Source: Bacteriovoracaceae bacterium
GTDB taxonomy: Bacteria > Bdellovibrionota > Bacteriovoracia > Bacteriovoracales > Bacteriovoracaceae
Assembly: GCA_947461145.1 (NCBI GenBank)
Contig: CANHJD010000012.1
Coordinates: 1-32,866 of the forward strand
Reading direction: 5' to 3'
Length of the DNA: 32,866 bases
The notes beneath the pieces were generated by a model. It was not told where the DNA came from. It saw only the letters and a program-made list of their open reading frames with translations, and did no database searches. Of the stretch, positions 16,404 to 23,549 are shown one piece after another. Each line of letters starts with the position of its first letter. Position 1 is the stretch's first letter. The position numbers were made by a program, and so were the translations under genes.

Positions 16404-17177
16404 TTAAATATTAAAAGGGTAGGTAATACCGACAATCGCGGCAAAATCTTTTGCTTTGGTTTTTGAGATTACACCATCCTCGACGGTTATTTCATCTCTA
16501 TTGGTCCAATTGATTGAAAGTTCAAGTGTCATTTGATTATCAAGTATTTTTCTGTGGGTCAGGAAAATGTCTAAATAATCAGGATTTCCAGCTCCTTTTA
16601 TTGTCTCGGCATTTTCTGAACAATTGGTATTTAAACAACGGGTTTTAATGCCTCCATTTGGGGTGCTAAACGAGTTATAGCCCACAAAGAGAGTGGCTCC
16701 TAAATCTCTTCTATAGTCCCACTCATGGCCTAAACGTATATATCGGTAATCACTTTGATAACCGAAATAGTCATTCATATAGGATAGTTCAAGAATAAAT
16801 CTACGATAATTTAAAAATAAATTAAATTCATCGGTGTTAAAAACCTCTGCGCCAGGGAAGGTGAAGTAATTGTAGGATAGTTGGAGCTCCCAATTTGTCG
16901 TTTGCCATCTCTTGCCAAAAGAGTAGTCAATCTCTTGCGTCACGATGGAGTTTCTTCCCATCGCTTCATCGCTAAATTCAGCATTTGAAACAAATGTTCC
17001 AATAAAAAAACCATGTTCTTCTTGCCCATCTAAGATCGCCTGTAATGCAGGTTTGTTTTCTGTAAATGTTGTCCCGCGCCAGATAAAATTAGAAAAAGCA
17101 CTCACTTCACCTTCAATAATGGCAAAGACATTCAAGCTGTAGACAAGGGCAGCGATTAAGAAGGCAAATTTATACAT
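16404..17177 (-). CDS. TorF-family putative outer-membrane porin (Gcw_chp-like)
   Basis: The 257-residue protein begins with a clear signal peptide (MYKFAFLIAALVYSLNVFA, cleavage near 19). The mature part starts EGEVSAFSNFIWRGTTFTENKPALQAILD, the characteristic opening of the TorF/Gcw_chp family ('SNYxFRGxSxTxxxPAxQ'). Alternating aromatic and polar residues then follow through to a C-terminal aromatic strand (FAAIVGITYPFNI), as expected of an outer-membrane beta-barrel. Function in the family is poorly known; transport is presumed. The gene lies 34 bases after the 54-residue gene and 158 bases before ndvB on the same strand, so the three may be co-transcribed. Two cysteines in one loop (CLNTNC) are unusual for a barrel protein and could form a disulfide. 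Confidence 0.8.
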   Translation of the reverse strand: MYKFAFLIAALVYSLNVFAIIEGEVSAFSNFIWRGTTFTENKPALQAILDGQEEHGFFIGTFVSNAEFSDEAMGRNSIVTQEIDYSFGKRWQTTNWELQLSYNYFTFPGAEVFNTDEFNLFLNYRRFILELSYMNDYFGYQSDYRYIRLGHEWDYRRDLGATLFVGYNSFSTPNGGIKTRCLNTNCSENAETIKGAGNPDYLDIFLTHRKILDNQMTLELSINWTNRDEITVEDGVISKTKAKDFAAIVGITYPFNI

Positions 17178-17211
17178 GCCTTAGTTTGATGTATTTTCCT
17201 TTTTCTGTAAA

Positions 17212-17376
17212 TTAATCTTTCCTTTTCTTGTTAAATGTCGCGGCCTCAGTGTTCACACTTCCTTTGCCTTGATAGCCTGATCCTTTATAGGATTCTCCGT
17301 GCTTGTTTAAAACAGGGATTTTCTTTTTAAAGGATATTCTCAAATTGTTTAATAAGGTTGTTAATTTTTTTCCCAT
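17212..17376 (-). CDS. Small basic hypothetical protein (54 aa)
   Basis: The start at 17376 is chosen because GGAGG stands six bases before its ATG; the longer frame beginning at 17406 has no ribosome binding site. The product is 54 residues, strongly basic, starting MGKKLTTLLNNLRISFKKK and ending FNKKRKD, with a Gly/Ser-rich middle (ESYKGSGYQGKGS) that is probably disordered. No signal peptide or membrane segment is seen. I do not recognise the family. The charge would fit nucleic-acid or ribosome binding, but that is only a guess. It is divergent from the Hsp20 gene and shares its 198-base promoter region, including an FNR-like box and TATAAG at 17444-17449 (minus strand). It may head a unit with the TorF and ndvB genes. 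Confidence 0.6.
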   Translation of the reverse strand: MGKKLTTLLNNLRISFKKKIPVLNKHGESYKGSGYQGKGSVNTEAATFNKKRKD

Positions 17377-17475
17377 TTTCGCCTCCGGTTGTTTGTATTT
17401 CATCATGATCAGGTTTGAAAGTTGAATAAAGATAAACTCAATTCTTATATCTGACTTAGCTCAGGTATTGGGTTG

Positions 17476-17487
17476 TGATATCAATCA
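17476..17487. promoter_or_regulatory. FNR-like box between the Hsp20 operon and the 54-aa gene
   Basis: TGATATCAATCA matches the core TGAT-N4-ATCA found upstream of three other genes here. It is centred 93 bases before the Hsp20 ATG. A -10-like TAAACT at 17533-17538 would place it near -61 (class I spacing) for Hsp20. On the minus strand TATAAG at 17444-17449 would place it near -44 for the small basic gene. The box also contains the simpler palindrome TGATATCA. TATAAAAT at 17500-17507 is another possible -10. Which direction is served is undecided. Confidence 0.42.
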
Positions 17488-17574
17488 TTTTTGAATCCCT
17501 ATAAAATCATGCCTGCTAAATTTTTTTCAGACTAAACTTCCATCAAGACGTAGACGTAAAATCAGGAGGTCTGT

Positions 17575-18039
17575 ATGTCTTTTTTTGGGAATCAACTTAC
17601 ATCTTTCGGAAATCAAAATCCTTTCTCATTATGGCGGAGAGACATGAATGATCTTTTTGATCGTTTCAATCGCGATGTTGAATTTGGACCTGGAGTTATA
17701 GGTAATATCACTCCTAATGTTGAAATGCTTGAAAATGATAAGTCCTATCATCTTTCAGTTGAGGTTCCAGGTATGAAAGAGAGTGATTTAAATATTTCAC
17801 TCAAAGAAAATCAGCTTATCATTGAGGGGACTAGAAAAGCTCCTGCCCAAGAAAAGGCGGATGAGTTCTATTCTACGGAATTCTCTTATGGGGATATCTA
17901 CCGTGTTATAACTCTAAATGATGAGGTCAACGCCAATACGGTTAAAGCAACTTGCCATGATGGTCTTCTTTATATTGTGTTAGATAAGCTTGAGCCGAGT
18001 ACACACAAAGCTAAAAAGATTCCTATTTTAAAGTCTTAG
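17575..18039 (+). CDS. Small heat shock protein, Hsp20/alpha-crystallin family
   Basis: The 154-residue cytoplasmic holdase has a short N-terminal arm with a Phe/Asn-rich start and the DMNDLFDRF helix. The alpha-crystallin domain covers about 45-140 (PNVEMLENDKSYHLSVEVPG, GLLYIVLDK), and the C-terminal IPI motif at 149-151 docks neighbouring dimers in the oligomer. Such proteins bind unfolding proteins without ATP. AGGAGG lies seven bases before the ATG. It is the first gene of a stress operon whose other members are a universal stress protein, a phosphoribosyltransferase, a CBS-pair protein and a hydrolase. A stable hairpin right after its stop may separate or dampen downstream expression. 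An FNR-like box upstream suggests control by oxygen or redox rather than by heat alone. Confidence 0.93.
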   Translation: MSFFGNQLTSFGNQNPFSLWRRDMNDLFDRFNRDVEFGPGVIGNITPNVEMLENDKSYHLSVEVPGMKESDLNISLKENQLIIEGTRKAPAQEKADEFYSTEFSYGDIYRVITLNDEVNANTVKATCHDGLLYIVLDKLEPSTHKAKKIPILKS

Positions 18040-18044
18040 TTTCG

Positions 18045-18080
18045 TTGGGGGCAAGTTACTTGCCCCCAAATTCTTTCTCT
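18045..18080 (+). terminator. Strong hairpin with T-rich tail after Hsp20
   Basis: An 11-bp perfect stem (TTGGGGGCAAG at 18045-18055, loop TTA, then CTTGCCCCCAA at 18059-18069) is followed by a T-rich but interrupted run (ATTCTTTCTCTT). It lies between the Hsp20 stop and the universal stress protein start (18094). This looks like an intrinsic terminator, perhaps partial, or a processing/stabilising hairpin that gives more Hsp20 than downstream product. Seen directly; efficiency unknown. Confidence 0.7.
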
Positions 18081-18093
18081 TGGCGAGGAAATC

Positions 18094-18912
18094 ATGCTTA
18101 GTCATCCAACAATTCTAGTATGTACAGATTTCTCTCCTTATTCAAATATGGCATTGAGCTTTGCCGAAAAGATCAGGGGTAAGTCAGAAGGTAAAATTCA
18201 TGTTGTTCATGTTTCGGATCTTCCGCTTGAATGGGATTTAAATCAGGATGTCGGTACTTTCCTAACAATGGATGAGCGGCTTAAAAGCTTTATTGTTCAA
18301 GATATTGAGGACAAACTAGTAAAACAAATTACTGATTTGAAAATTGAGTGCACCCATGAAATTGTAACAGGGTTCCCTTTTAGCTTTATTCATGAAATCA
18401 GCAAAAAGATCAATGCGGACATTCTTGTCCTCGGGAATAAAGGTAATAAGAATACCCCCCTTCCTCTTGGTGGCATTGCTGAGAAAATGCTGGCGACGTC
18501 TCAAATTCCAGTCCTGATTGTTAAGAAAGAAAAACCTCTCATCAAGATAACTGGACTTGTTGATCCTCATTACTTTTATCAGAAAATTATTAATGCTACT
18601 GAAGAGTTTGCTTCACTTTTTAGCTCACAGGTGGAAATCCTGACCTTATGGCCTGAACCAGACACCATGTCTAAAGTTAGAGAAATTATAGCTTCACACC
18701 TCACTTCACAATTAGAGGGAGAAGTTAAGGTTGAGCCGTTAACAGATAAAAAAGTGGCTTACCGATTAAACGAAATTCTTACAGAAGACTATACAGATAT
18801 GGTTGTAATGCAAAGGCATCACAAGTCTCTTCTGTCTAAAATGATTATCGGATCGGAAACGCGAAGAATGCTTGAATTATTCCATGGTAATATACTTGTT
18901 TTGCCAGATTAA
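18094..18912 (+). CDS. Universal stress protein, tandem UspA domains
   Basis: The 272-residue protein holds two Usp folds. Domain 1 (about 4-145) starts TILVCTDFSPYSNMALSFA, as Usp proteins do, and has the nucleotide motif as LGNKGNKNTPLPLGG (Gly114, Gly117, Gly126-127). The final G-S/T pair of the consensus is altered to G-I. Domain 2 (about 150-272) ends MVVMQRHHKS ... IIGSETRRMLELFHGNILVLPD. It keeps the late GS but has lost the early glycines. ATP binding is therefore likely degenerate in both halves. Usp proteins of this kind help survival under starvation, oxygen limitation or oxidative stress. GAGGA precedes the ATG by about six bases. It follows the Hsp20 gene after a hairpin and is nine bases before the phosphoribosyltransferase gene. 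Confidence 0.88.
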   Translation: MLSHPTILVCTDFSPYSNMALSFAEKIRGKSEGKIHVVHVSDLPLEWDLNQDVGTFLTMDERLKSFIVQDIEDKLVKQITDLKIECTHEIVTGFPFSFIHEISKKINADILVLGNKGNKNTPLPLGGIAEKMLATSQIPVLIVKKEKPLIKITGLVDPHYFYQKIINATEEFASLFSSQVEILTLWPEPDTMSKVREIIASHLTSQLEGEVKVEPLTDKKVAYRLNEILTEDYTDMVVMQRHHKSLLSKMIIGSETRRMLELFHGNILVLPD

Positions 18913-18921
18913 GGAGGAGAT

Positions 18922-19602
18922 ATGCTTGGTGAATTTATTTATAATGATCGATCTCACGCTGGTAAAGTTCTTGCTGAGTATTTAATGAATCATGAATTAC
19001 ATTTCCCCTTTATACTTGCACTCCCAAGAGGAGGTCTGCCAGTTGCAGATGAGGTTGCGCACTTTCTAAAGGCCCCAATGGATGTCCTTGTTGTTCGGAA
19101 AATTGGTGCTCCTTTCAATCCTGAATATGGAATAGGTGCTATTAGTGAAGACCTTGTTCCCTTAATGAGTGCTGAGTCTTTTTTTCCGACCAACCATATG
19201 GAAGAGGATGTTAAGGCGATTATTCAAAAAGAAAAAAAAGAACTCTCAAGGAGGGTTCAGCTTTTTCGTCATGGCCGCTCACTTCCAGATTTAAAAAATC
19301 GTTCCGTTATTGTCGTTGATGACGGAATTGCAACTGGGGTTACAGCGGCTTCGGCGGGAAAGTACCTTAAATCACTTGGGGCCAAAGAAGTGATTCTTGC
19401 AGTTCCTGTTGGGCCTAGACATCTCAGTGATCTTGTTAGGAGCAATTTTAGTGAAATTATTTGTCCTTTTACACCATCAGGCTTTTCTGGAGTAGGTAAT
19501 TGGTACCGCGACTTCAGACAAGTTAGTGATGAAGATGTCATGGGCGTTTTAGATAAATACTATCCACCTCATACAGGAGAGTTTTATGAAGCTAGTAAGT
19601 GA
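18922..19602 (+). CDS. Type I phosphoribosyltransferase-fold protein
   Basis: The 226-residue protein shows the PRPP-binding loop VIVVDDGIATGVT at 129-141 (Asp133, Asp134) and the N-terminal ALPRGGLPVADEVA plus VVRKIGAPFNPEYGIGAIS, features of a subgroup of type I PRTases without a known substrate. It lies in the cytoplasm. The same domain is fused to a dienelactone-hydrolase-like domain in some actinobacterial proteins (Mycobacterium tuberculosis Rv0571c, from memory). Here the hydrolase is a separate gene two positions downstream. GGAGG precedes the ATG at 18922. Its 3' end overlaps the CBS gene by 17 bases, so the two are likely coupled. A purine or pyrimidine salvage role is possible, but the context points to stress. 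Confidence 0.82.
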   Translation: MLGEFIYNDRSHAGKVLAEYLMNHELHFPFILALPRGGLPVADEVAHFLKAPMDVLVVRKIGAPFNPEYGIGAISEDLVPLMSAESFFPTNHMEEDVKAIIQKEKKELSRRVQLFRHGRSLPDLKNRSVIVVDDGIATGVTAASAGKYLKSLGAKEVILAVPVGPRHLSDLVRSNFSEIICPFTPSGFSGVGNWYRDFRQVSDEDVMGVLDKYYPPHTGEFYEASK

Positions 19603-20026
19603 TATAATGATTAAAAATCCTATCACCTGCGGACCCTCAACTTCCTTGGAGCATATTGCAAGTCTAATGCTGAATCATAATTGTGGAGAAATAACAATTG
19701 TTGATGCTGAAAATCGTCCTATTGGGGTGGTTACCGACAGGGATATTTGCATTCGCTCTCTTGCCTTAGGTAAAAATCCTCTTTCCATGAGGGCCATTGA
19801 AATTATGTCGACACCCGTTGAGTCAGTAACTCCAGATGCTAGCTTGGATAAATGCGTTGCTCTCATGGAGCTCAAGTTAATCAGAAGACTTCCAGTGGTG
19901 GACGAAAACGGAAAATGTTGCGGGATCATTTCTTATTCCGATATTGCTCGTGTGGCAGATGATGCTTTGACATCTGATATGGTTTTTCAGTTATCTCGTC
20001 CAACTCCAATTGACTACACTCATTAA
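19586..20026 (+). CDS. CBS-domain pair protein
   Basis: The 146-residue protein consists of two CBS motifs: residues about 1-60 (VSDIMIKNPITC ... GVVTDRDICIRSLALGK) and about 68-130 (AIEIMSTPVESVTPDASLDKCVALM ... RRLPVVDENGKCCGIISYSDIAR). A pair like this forms one Bateman module that binds adenine nucleotides and senses energy charge. With no attached enzyme domain it probably acts as a free sensor, like hypoxic response protein 1 of mycobacteria. AGGAG lies six bases before the ATG, inside the end of the phosphoribosyltransferase gene. Cysteines in the second CBS half (CC in GKCCGI) could sense redox, but this is speculation. It is followed 11 bases later by the alpha/beta hydrolase. Confidence 0.88.
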   Translation: MKLVSDIMIKNPITCGPSTSLEHIASLMLNHNCGEITIVDAENRPIGVVTDRDICIRSLALGKNPLSMRAIEIMSTPVESVTPDASLDKCVALMELKLIRRLPVVDENGKCCGIISYSDIARVADDALTSDMVFQLSRPTPIDYTH

Positions 20027-20037
20027 AGGGTTGCATT

Positions 20038-20700
20038 ATGGAAAAAGAAATTATTTTTCAACATGAAGGGCAGCAGTTATTTGGTCACGTTTCCAAAGTG
20101 GACCATTCTAAGGGATGGGTAATTTTTGCGCATGGGAGTGGAAGCTCCAGAAAAAGTTCTCGAAATAATTGGGTCGCAAAAAAACTGAATCAAAATGGAT
20201 TTAGCACATTATTAATTGATCTCCTGACCAAAGGAGAAGATGATATTTATAAAAATCGCTTTGATATACCACTTTTATCAAAAAGACTTCTTGCCGCCAC
20301 AGATTGGCTGATTCATTCCCCCTATTACGATCAGACTCCCATTGCTTATTTTGGTGCCAGCACTGGAGCAGCCGCTGCTCTTGAAGCAATTGCTGAAGCT
20401 CATGACTCTTATCCTTTATTTGCAATAATTAGCCGGGGAGGTCGCCCAGACTTAGCTTCTGAAGAGGCTTTGGGAAATGTGCTGTTACCGACTTTACTTA
20501 TTGTCGGAAGCCGCGACGATGAGGTCATTAGGCTTAATGAGTCCGCAAAGTCTTATCTTTTTGACGCAAAATTAGTACTGGTTCCAGGAGCAACTCACTT
20601 ATTTGAAGAGTCAGGAGCTCTGGAGGAGGTTGTTAAGCTCGCTTCTAATTGGCTTGATACACACCTTGGACATAAAGAGTTCCCAATGGCCAATCCTTGA
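20038..20700 (+). CDS. Alpha/beta hydrolase, dienelactone hydrolase-like
   Basis: The 220-residue enzyme has the oxyanion-region HGSGSSRKSSRN at about 32-43, the nucleophile elbow GASTG with Ser108, the acid Asp160 or Asp161 in VGSRDDEV, and His187 in PGATHLF, which together form a complete catalytic triad. It lacks a signal peptide and is cytosolic. Small esters or lactones are the likely substrates; no specific one can be named. It is the last gene of the Hsp20-Usp-PRTase-CBS operon and is the stand-alone counterpart of the hydrolase half of PRTase-hydrolase fusions seen elsewhere. No clear terminator follows in the 117-base gap before the aminotransferase gene, where no other gene is seen. 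Confidence 0.86.
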   Translation: MEKEIIFQHEGQQLFGHVSKVDHSKGWVIFAHGSGSSRKSSRNNWVAKKLNQNGFSTLLIDLLTKGEDDIYKNRFDIPLLSKRLLAATDWLIHSPYYDQTPIAYFGASTGAAAALEAIAEAHDSYPLFAIISRGGRPDLASEEALGNVLLPTLLIVGSRDDEVIRLNESAKSYLFDAKLVLVPGATHLFEESGALEEVVKLASNWLDTHLGHKEFPMANP

Positions 20701-20817
20701 AAGTGAGATAATGTTAGAGTCTTTTGGTAAAGAATATTCTACCGCTATAGGACAAAAATTTGCTATCTTGTAGAATGAAGATGGCATTATTTTTGACAGC
20801 TCGAGAGCGATAGAAAA

Positions 20818-22053
20818 ATGAAAATAAAACCTCCAAAAAGTTCACCCATTTCAGAAATTCTTCCAAAAAAACCAGTCCTTTTGATGGGAGCTGGGCCCGT
20901 GCCAATTCCAGAAGAAGTTGCAAAGGCAAACTCAATAGTAATCAGCCACCTTGGTGAAACAATGAAGCAAATTGTTTCCCGAGTTCAGGCCATGGGGCAA
21001 TACATATTTCAGACTTCAAGCCAAAAGATTTTTGGGATTTCAGGACCATCATCGGCCGCTATGGAAATGGCCGTGACTTCTCTTCTTTGGCCTGGACGCA
21101 AGGTTTTAGTTCTTAACCTAGGGACTTTCAGTGCAAGGTTTTCTGAGCTGGCCAAAGGAGTGGGAGCAGAAGTTACTGAGATCCATACCCCTCAATTTGG
21201 ACCGTTCTATGCAGAACAAATAAAAGAAGCTTTAGAGAAATCCCAGTTTGATGTTCTGACTCTTGTTCAGGGCGAGACATCTTGTGGGGTAAAAAATATT
21301 GATCTTGAAGCAATTGTAAAGGTTGCTAAAAGTTATGGTGTGCGTACTATTGTGGATGCTGTTTGCACACTTTCAACCATGCCACTTCAGATGGATGAAT
21401 GGGGTATTGATATAGTTCTTGTTGGTGGACAAAAAGGCATGTCGGCCATTCCAGGTATTTCATTAATCGCTTTTGCTGAAGAAACTTTTGAATTTATTTC
21501 TAAGAGAGAGGCGACTATGCCCCATTGGTGCCTAGATCCAAGGAGGGCCTACAAATTTTGGGGATTAGGTGAGTATCATTATACTGCTCCTGTACCAGGA
21601 ATTTTGGCTATTCATGAAGGCCTCAGGCTTATTTGCGAAGAGACCCTCGAGAAAAGATTCGAGCGCCACGCAAGTTGCTCTAAGCTTCTTCAAAAGTGTC
21701 TTGAACTTATGGGACTTGAACTCTACACACCTGAGAAATTTCGACTCAACTCTGTTGTGGCAATCAAGAATAGTTTTAAGATAAATGTTAAAGAGATGAT
21801 TGCCTTCATGATCAACGAGCACCATGTAGAAATTTCTGGGGCTTTCGGTCTGGATATCTTTCGCATAGGACAAATGGGAGAGCAGGCGAGACCAGAAAAT
21901 ATAAAGCGAGTACTGATTGCGCTTACCGCTGGTCATGCAAAGTTTGATGTGAGTCTTAATCTAGAGGCAGCTCTGGCAGAAATTGAGAAGTTTGAGGGAG
22001 GAGGCCCTAAAGCTTCTAGTCGTTCTGTGGATGAGATGGTTGCTTTAAGTTAG
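20818..22053 (+). CDS. Class V aminotransferase, alanine-glyoxylate/serine-pyruvate type
   Basis: The 411-residue PLP enzyme has LLMGAGPVPIPEEV at about 21-34 (the substrate-loop GPGPxxxP region of the family), SGPSSAAMEMA at about 75-85 that cradles the PLP phosphate, Asp180 in IVDAVCTLS, and the PLP Lys206 in VGGQKGMSAIPG. The C-terminal domain has FRIGQMGEQARPENI, close to the family's RIGxMG signature. It would transfer an amino group among alanine, serine, glycine or aspartate and glyoxylate or pyruvate. The length is normal plus a short C-terminal tail. The ribosome binding site is weak (GAGAG). Its stop overlaps the convergent rlmN gene by nine bases with no terminator between them. 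Confidence 0.86.
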   Translation: MKIKPPKSSPISEILPKKPVLLMGAGPVPIPEEVAKANSIVISHLGETMKQIVSRVQAMGQYIFQTSSQKIFGISGPSSAAMEMAVTSLLWPGRKVLVLNLGTFSARFSELAKGVGAEVTEIHTPQFGPFYAEQIKEALEKSQFDVLTLVQGETSCGVKNIDLEAIVKVAKSYGVRTIVDAVCTLSTMPLQMDEWGIDIVLVGGQKGMSAIPGISLIAFAEETFEFISKREATMPHWCLDPRRAYKFWGLGEYHYTAPVPGILAIHEGLRLICEETLEKRFERHASCSKLLQKCLELMGLELYTPEKFRLNSVVAIKNSFKINVKEMIAFMINEHHVEISGAFGLDIFRIGQMGEQARPENIKRVLIALTAGHAKFDVSLNLEAALAEIEKFEGGGPKASSRSVDEMVALS

Positions 22054-23085
22054 TTTTTTCGAATTCAACTGTCCACACGCTGCAAGGATTTCATCACCCT
22101 TTGTTGCGCGAATGAGTGTAGGAATTTTATAGGTATCAAGAATCGTCTTGAAGTGTTGGACCCTCTCTAATTGAGGTCTTTTATAGTCTGATCCCGGAAA
22201 GGGGTTAAATGGAATGAGACTGATATAAGCACTTTTTCCTTCAAGAAGCTTTCCAGTCAGATGGGCGTCTTCATCAGAGTCATTAAAACCCTCAATCAAT
22301 AAATATTCATAAGTCACGAAACGATTTTTTCCACTTGGTATGGCCTCGACATATTTGAGTACTTCTTCAAGTGGATAACGCTTATTGATTGGAATCAGCT
22401 CATCTCTTTTTTCTTTGACTGGTGAGTGAAGAGAAAGAGCGATGTTAACTTTTGGCATTTCATCTTTCCATCGCTGAAGCCCTGGTAAATATCCTGCCGT
22501 AGAGATTGTGATTTTCTGATCAGCAACAGAGAGTCCATGCTGAGAGAGAAAAATTTCACAGGCCTTTTTAACAGCTTCAAAATTATGAAGTGGCTCGCCT
22601 TGGCCCATAAAAACAATATTTAAAATTTTGTCGTCATCAGGCCTGTTGGCAGTTAGCCATCTCTGACTTTGGAGAAATTGACCGATAATTTCATCCGTCC
22701 GTAAATTTCGGGCCAGTCCCTGAAGGCCAGTGTGACAAAATGAGCACTTCATGGCACATCCAACCTGAGAGGAAAGACATATAGTGTACTTTCCGTTGAA
22801 TGGGATCAATACCGTTTCAACCTTTTGCCCATCTTGAAGCTTAAAGAGAAATTTAACTGTTTTATCTGCAGAGTCTTGAGTCTGATCAATCTCCGGTAGA
22901 TTGAAATCAAATTTTTCTGCGACAAACTGGATCGACTTTTTTGCCAGATCTGCGAGACAAGGTTCAATCTTTCTTTTTTTATAGTGCCAATTATATAGAA
23001 GTCCAGGCCCTGAAGGGGGAAGCCCATTATGCTCGAAAAGCGTCTTTAAGTCGCTAAGGGAATATTGGTAAAAAGAAGTCTTCAT
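22045..23085 (-). CDS. rlmN: 23S rRNA/tRNA adenine-C2 methyltransferase RlmN
   Basis: The 346-residue radical-SAM enzyme methylates C2 of A2503 in 23S rRNA and of A37 in some tRNAs. The cluster motif is C110-x3-C114-x2-C117 (VGCAMKCSFCHTG); VFMGQGEPLHN at about 158-168 binds SAM; the mono-methyl-carrying Cys is near residue 337 in ILAACGQL. An N-terminal helical domain (SLSDLKTLFEHNG) contacts RNA. It is slightly shorter than E. coli RlmN. Cfr, which methylates C8, shares the architecture, but GEPLHN and overall similarity fit RlmN. It is the last of the photolyase-OsmC-RlmN set, 21 bases after osmC, without a strong ribosome binding site. Confidence 0.92.
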   Translation of the reverse strand: MKTSFYQYSLSDLKTLFEHNGLPPSGPGLLYNWHYKKRKIEPCLADLAKKSIQFVAEKFDFNLPEIDQTQDSADKTVKFLFKLQDGQKVETVLIPFNGKYTICLSSQVGCAMKCSFCHTGLQGLARNLRTDEIIGQFLQSQRWLTANRPDDDKILNIVFMGQGEPLHNFEAVKKACEIFLSQHGLSVADQKITISTAGYLPGLQRWKDEMPKVNIALSLHSPVKEKRDELIPINKRYPLEEVLKYVEAIPSGKNRFVTYEYLLIEGFNDSDEDAHLTGKLLEGKSAYISLIPFNPFPGSDYKRPQLERVQHFKTILDTYKIPTLIRATKGDEILAACGQLNSKKLT

Positions 23086-23106
23086 GGAATGGCATGAATA
23101 CCATAA

Positions 23107-23547
23107 TTAAGCTTCTACGTGGAAGTGAAAAATAACCTCCGTGTTCACCGAGTTGATAATCATGCAATTTTTCTTCGTCTTTTCCATAAGATTGAGCGCT
23201 CTTTCTGCCTGTGGAGCTCCAGAAAGGATGATGTTTACTTCTAATTTTTGCATCCATGGAGATTTTTTATCCCCAAGACCCACCGAGAGTTCAGCATTAC
23301 CAGTGATATTTTTGAACTCAAGTCTTGATTTCTCTGCAACAAACTTAAAGGTTGCTATGAAGCAATTTATTAAGGCAAGAGCATACAGATCTTCTGGTGA
23401 GTAACCGTCACCAGGGCCTTCAAATTCAGGGGGAATAGACATTTTAATTTCAGGTTGATTTTTGTTTGGCAGATGACTTATCCAAGACGTCTGAATGCCT
23501 GATTCACTCACTGATTGAACATGAAAAGTTTTGGGATCAGTACTCAT
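23107..23547 (-). CDS. OsmC-like peroxiredoxin-type protein
   Basis: The start at 23547 (MSTDPK) is preferred because AAGGA lies seven bases upstream; a seven-residue longer frame would overlap the photolyase gene. The product of 146 residues has the OsmC fold with the two redox cysteines (ALINCFIATF and KKNCMIIN) on their usual helices. Homologues reduce organic hydroperoxides with thiols. The segment SPEDLYALALINC corresponds to the family's 'xPExLxxxALxxC' signature. It overlaps no gene, lying two bases after the photolyase stop and 21 bases before rlmN. DNA photorepair and peroxide removal in one unit suggest a light or oxidative damage response. Whether it is OsmC, Ohr or the YhfA-like group cannot be settled by eye. 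Confidence 0.85.
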   Translation of the reverse strand: MSTDPKTFHVQSVSESGIQTSWISHLPNKNQPEIKMSIPPEFEGPGDGYSPEDLYALALINCFIATFKFVAEKSRLEFKNITGNAELSVGLGDKKSPWMQKLEVNIILSGAPQAERALNLMEKTKKNCMIINSVNTEVIFHFHVEA

Positions 23548-23549
23548 TA

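Noticed and set aside
21565-21936. 123-codon minus-strand frame opposite the aminotransferase gene
   Set aside because: The plus strand encodes a full aminotransferase with all catalytic residues; the opposite frame has no motif or ribosome binding site.
22045-23085. Cfr-type antibiotic-resistance methyltransferase
   Set aside because: Motif GEPLHN and overall sequence fit RlmN; no mobile element or resistance context.
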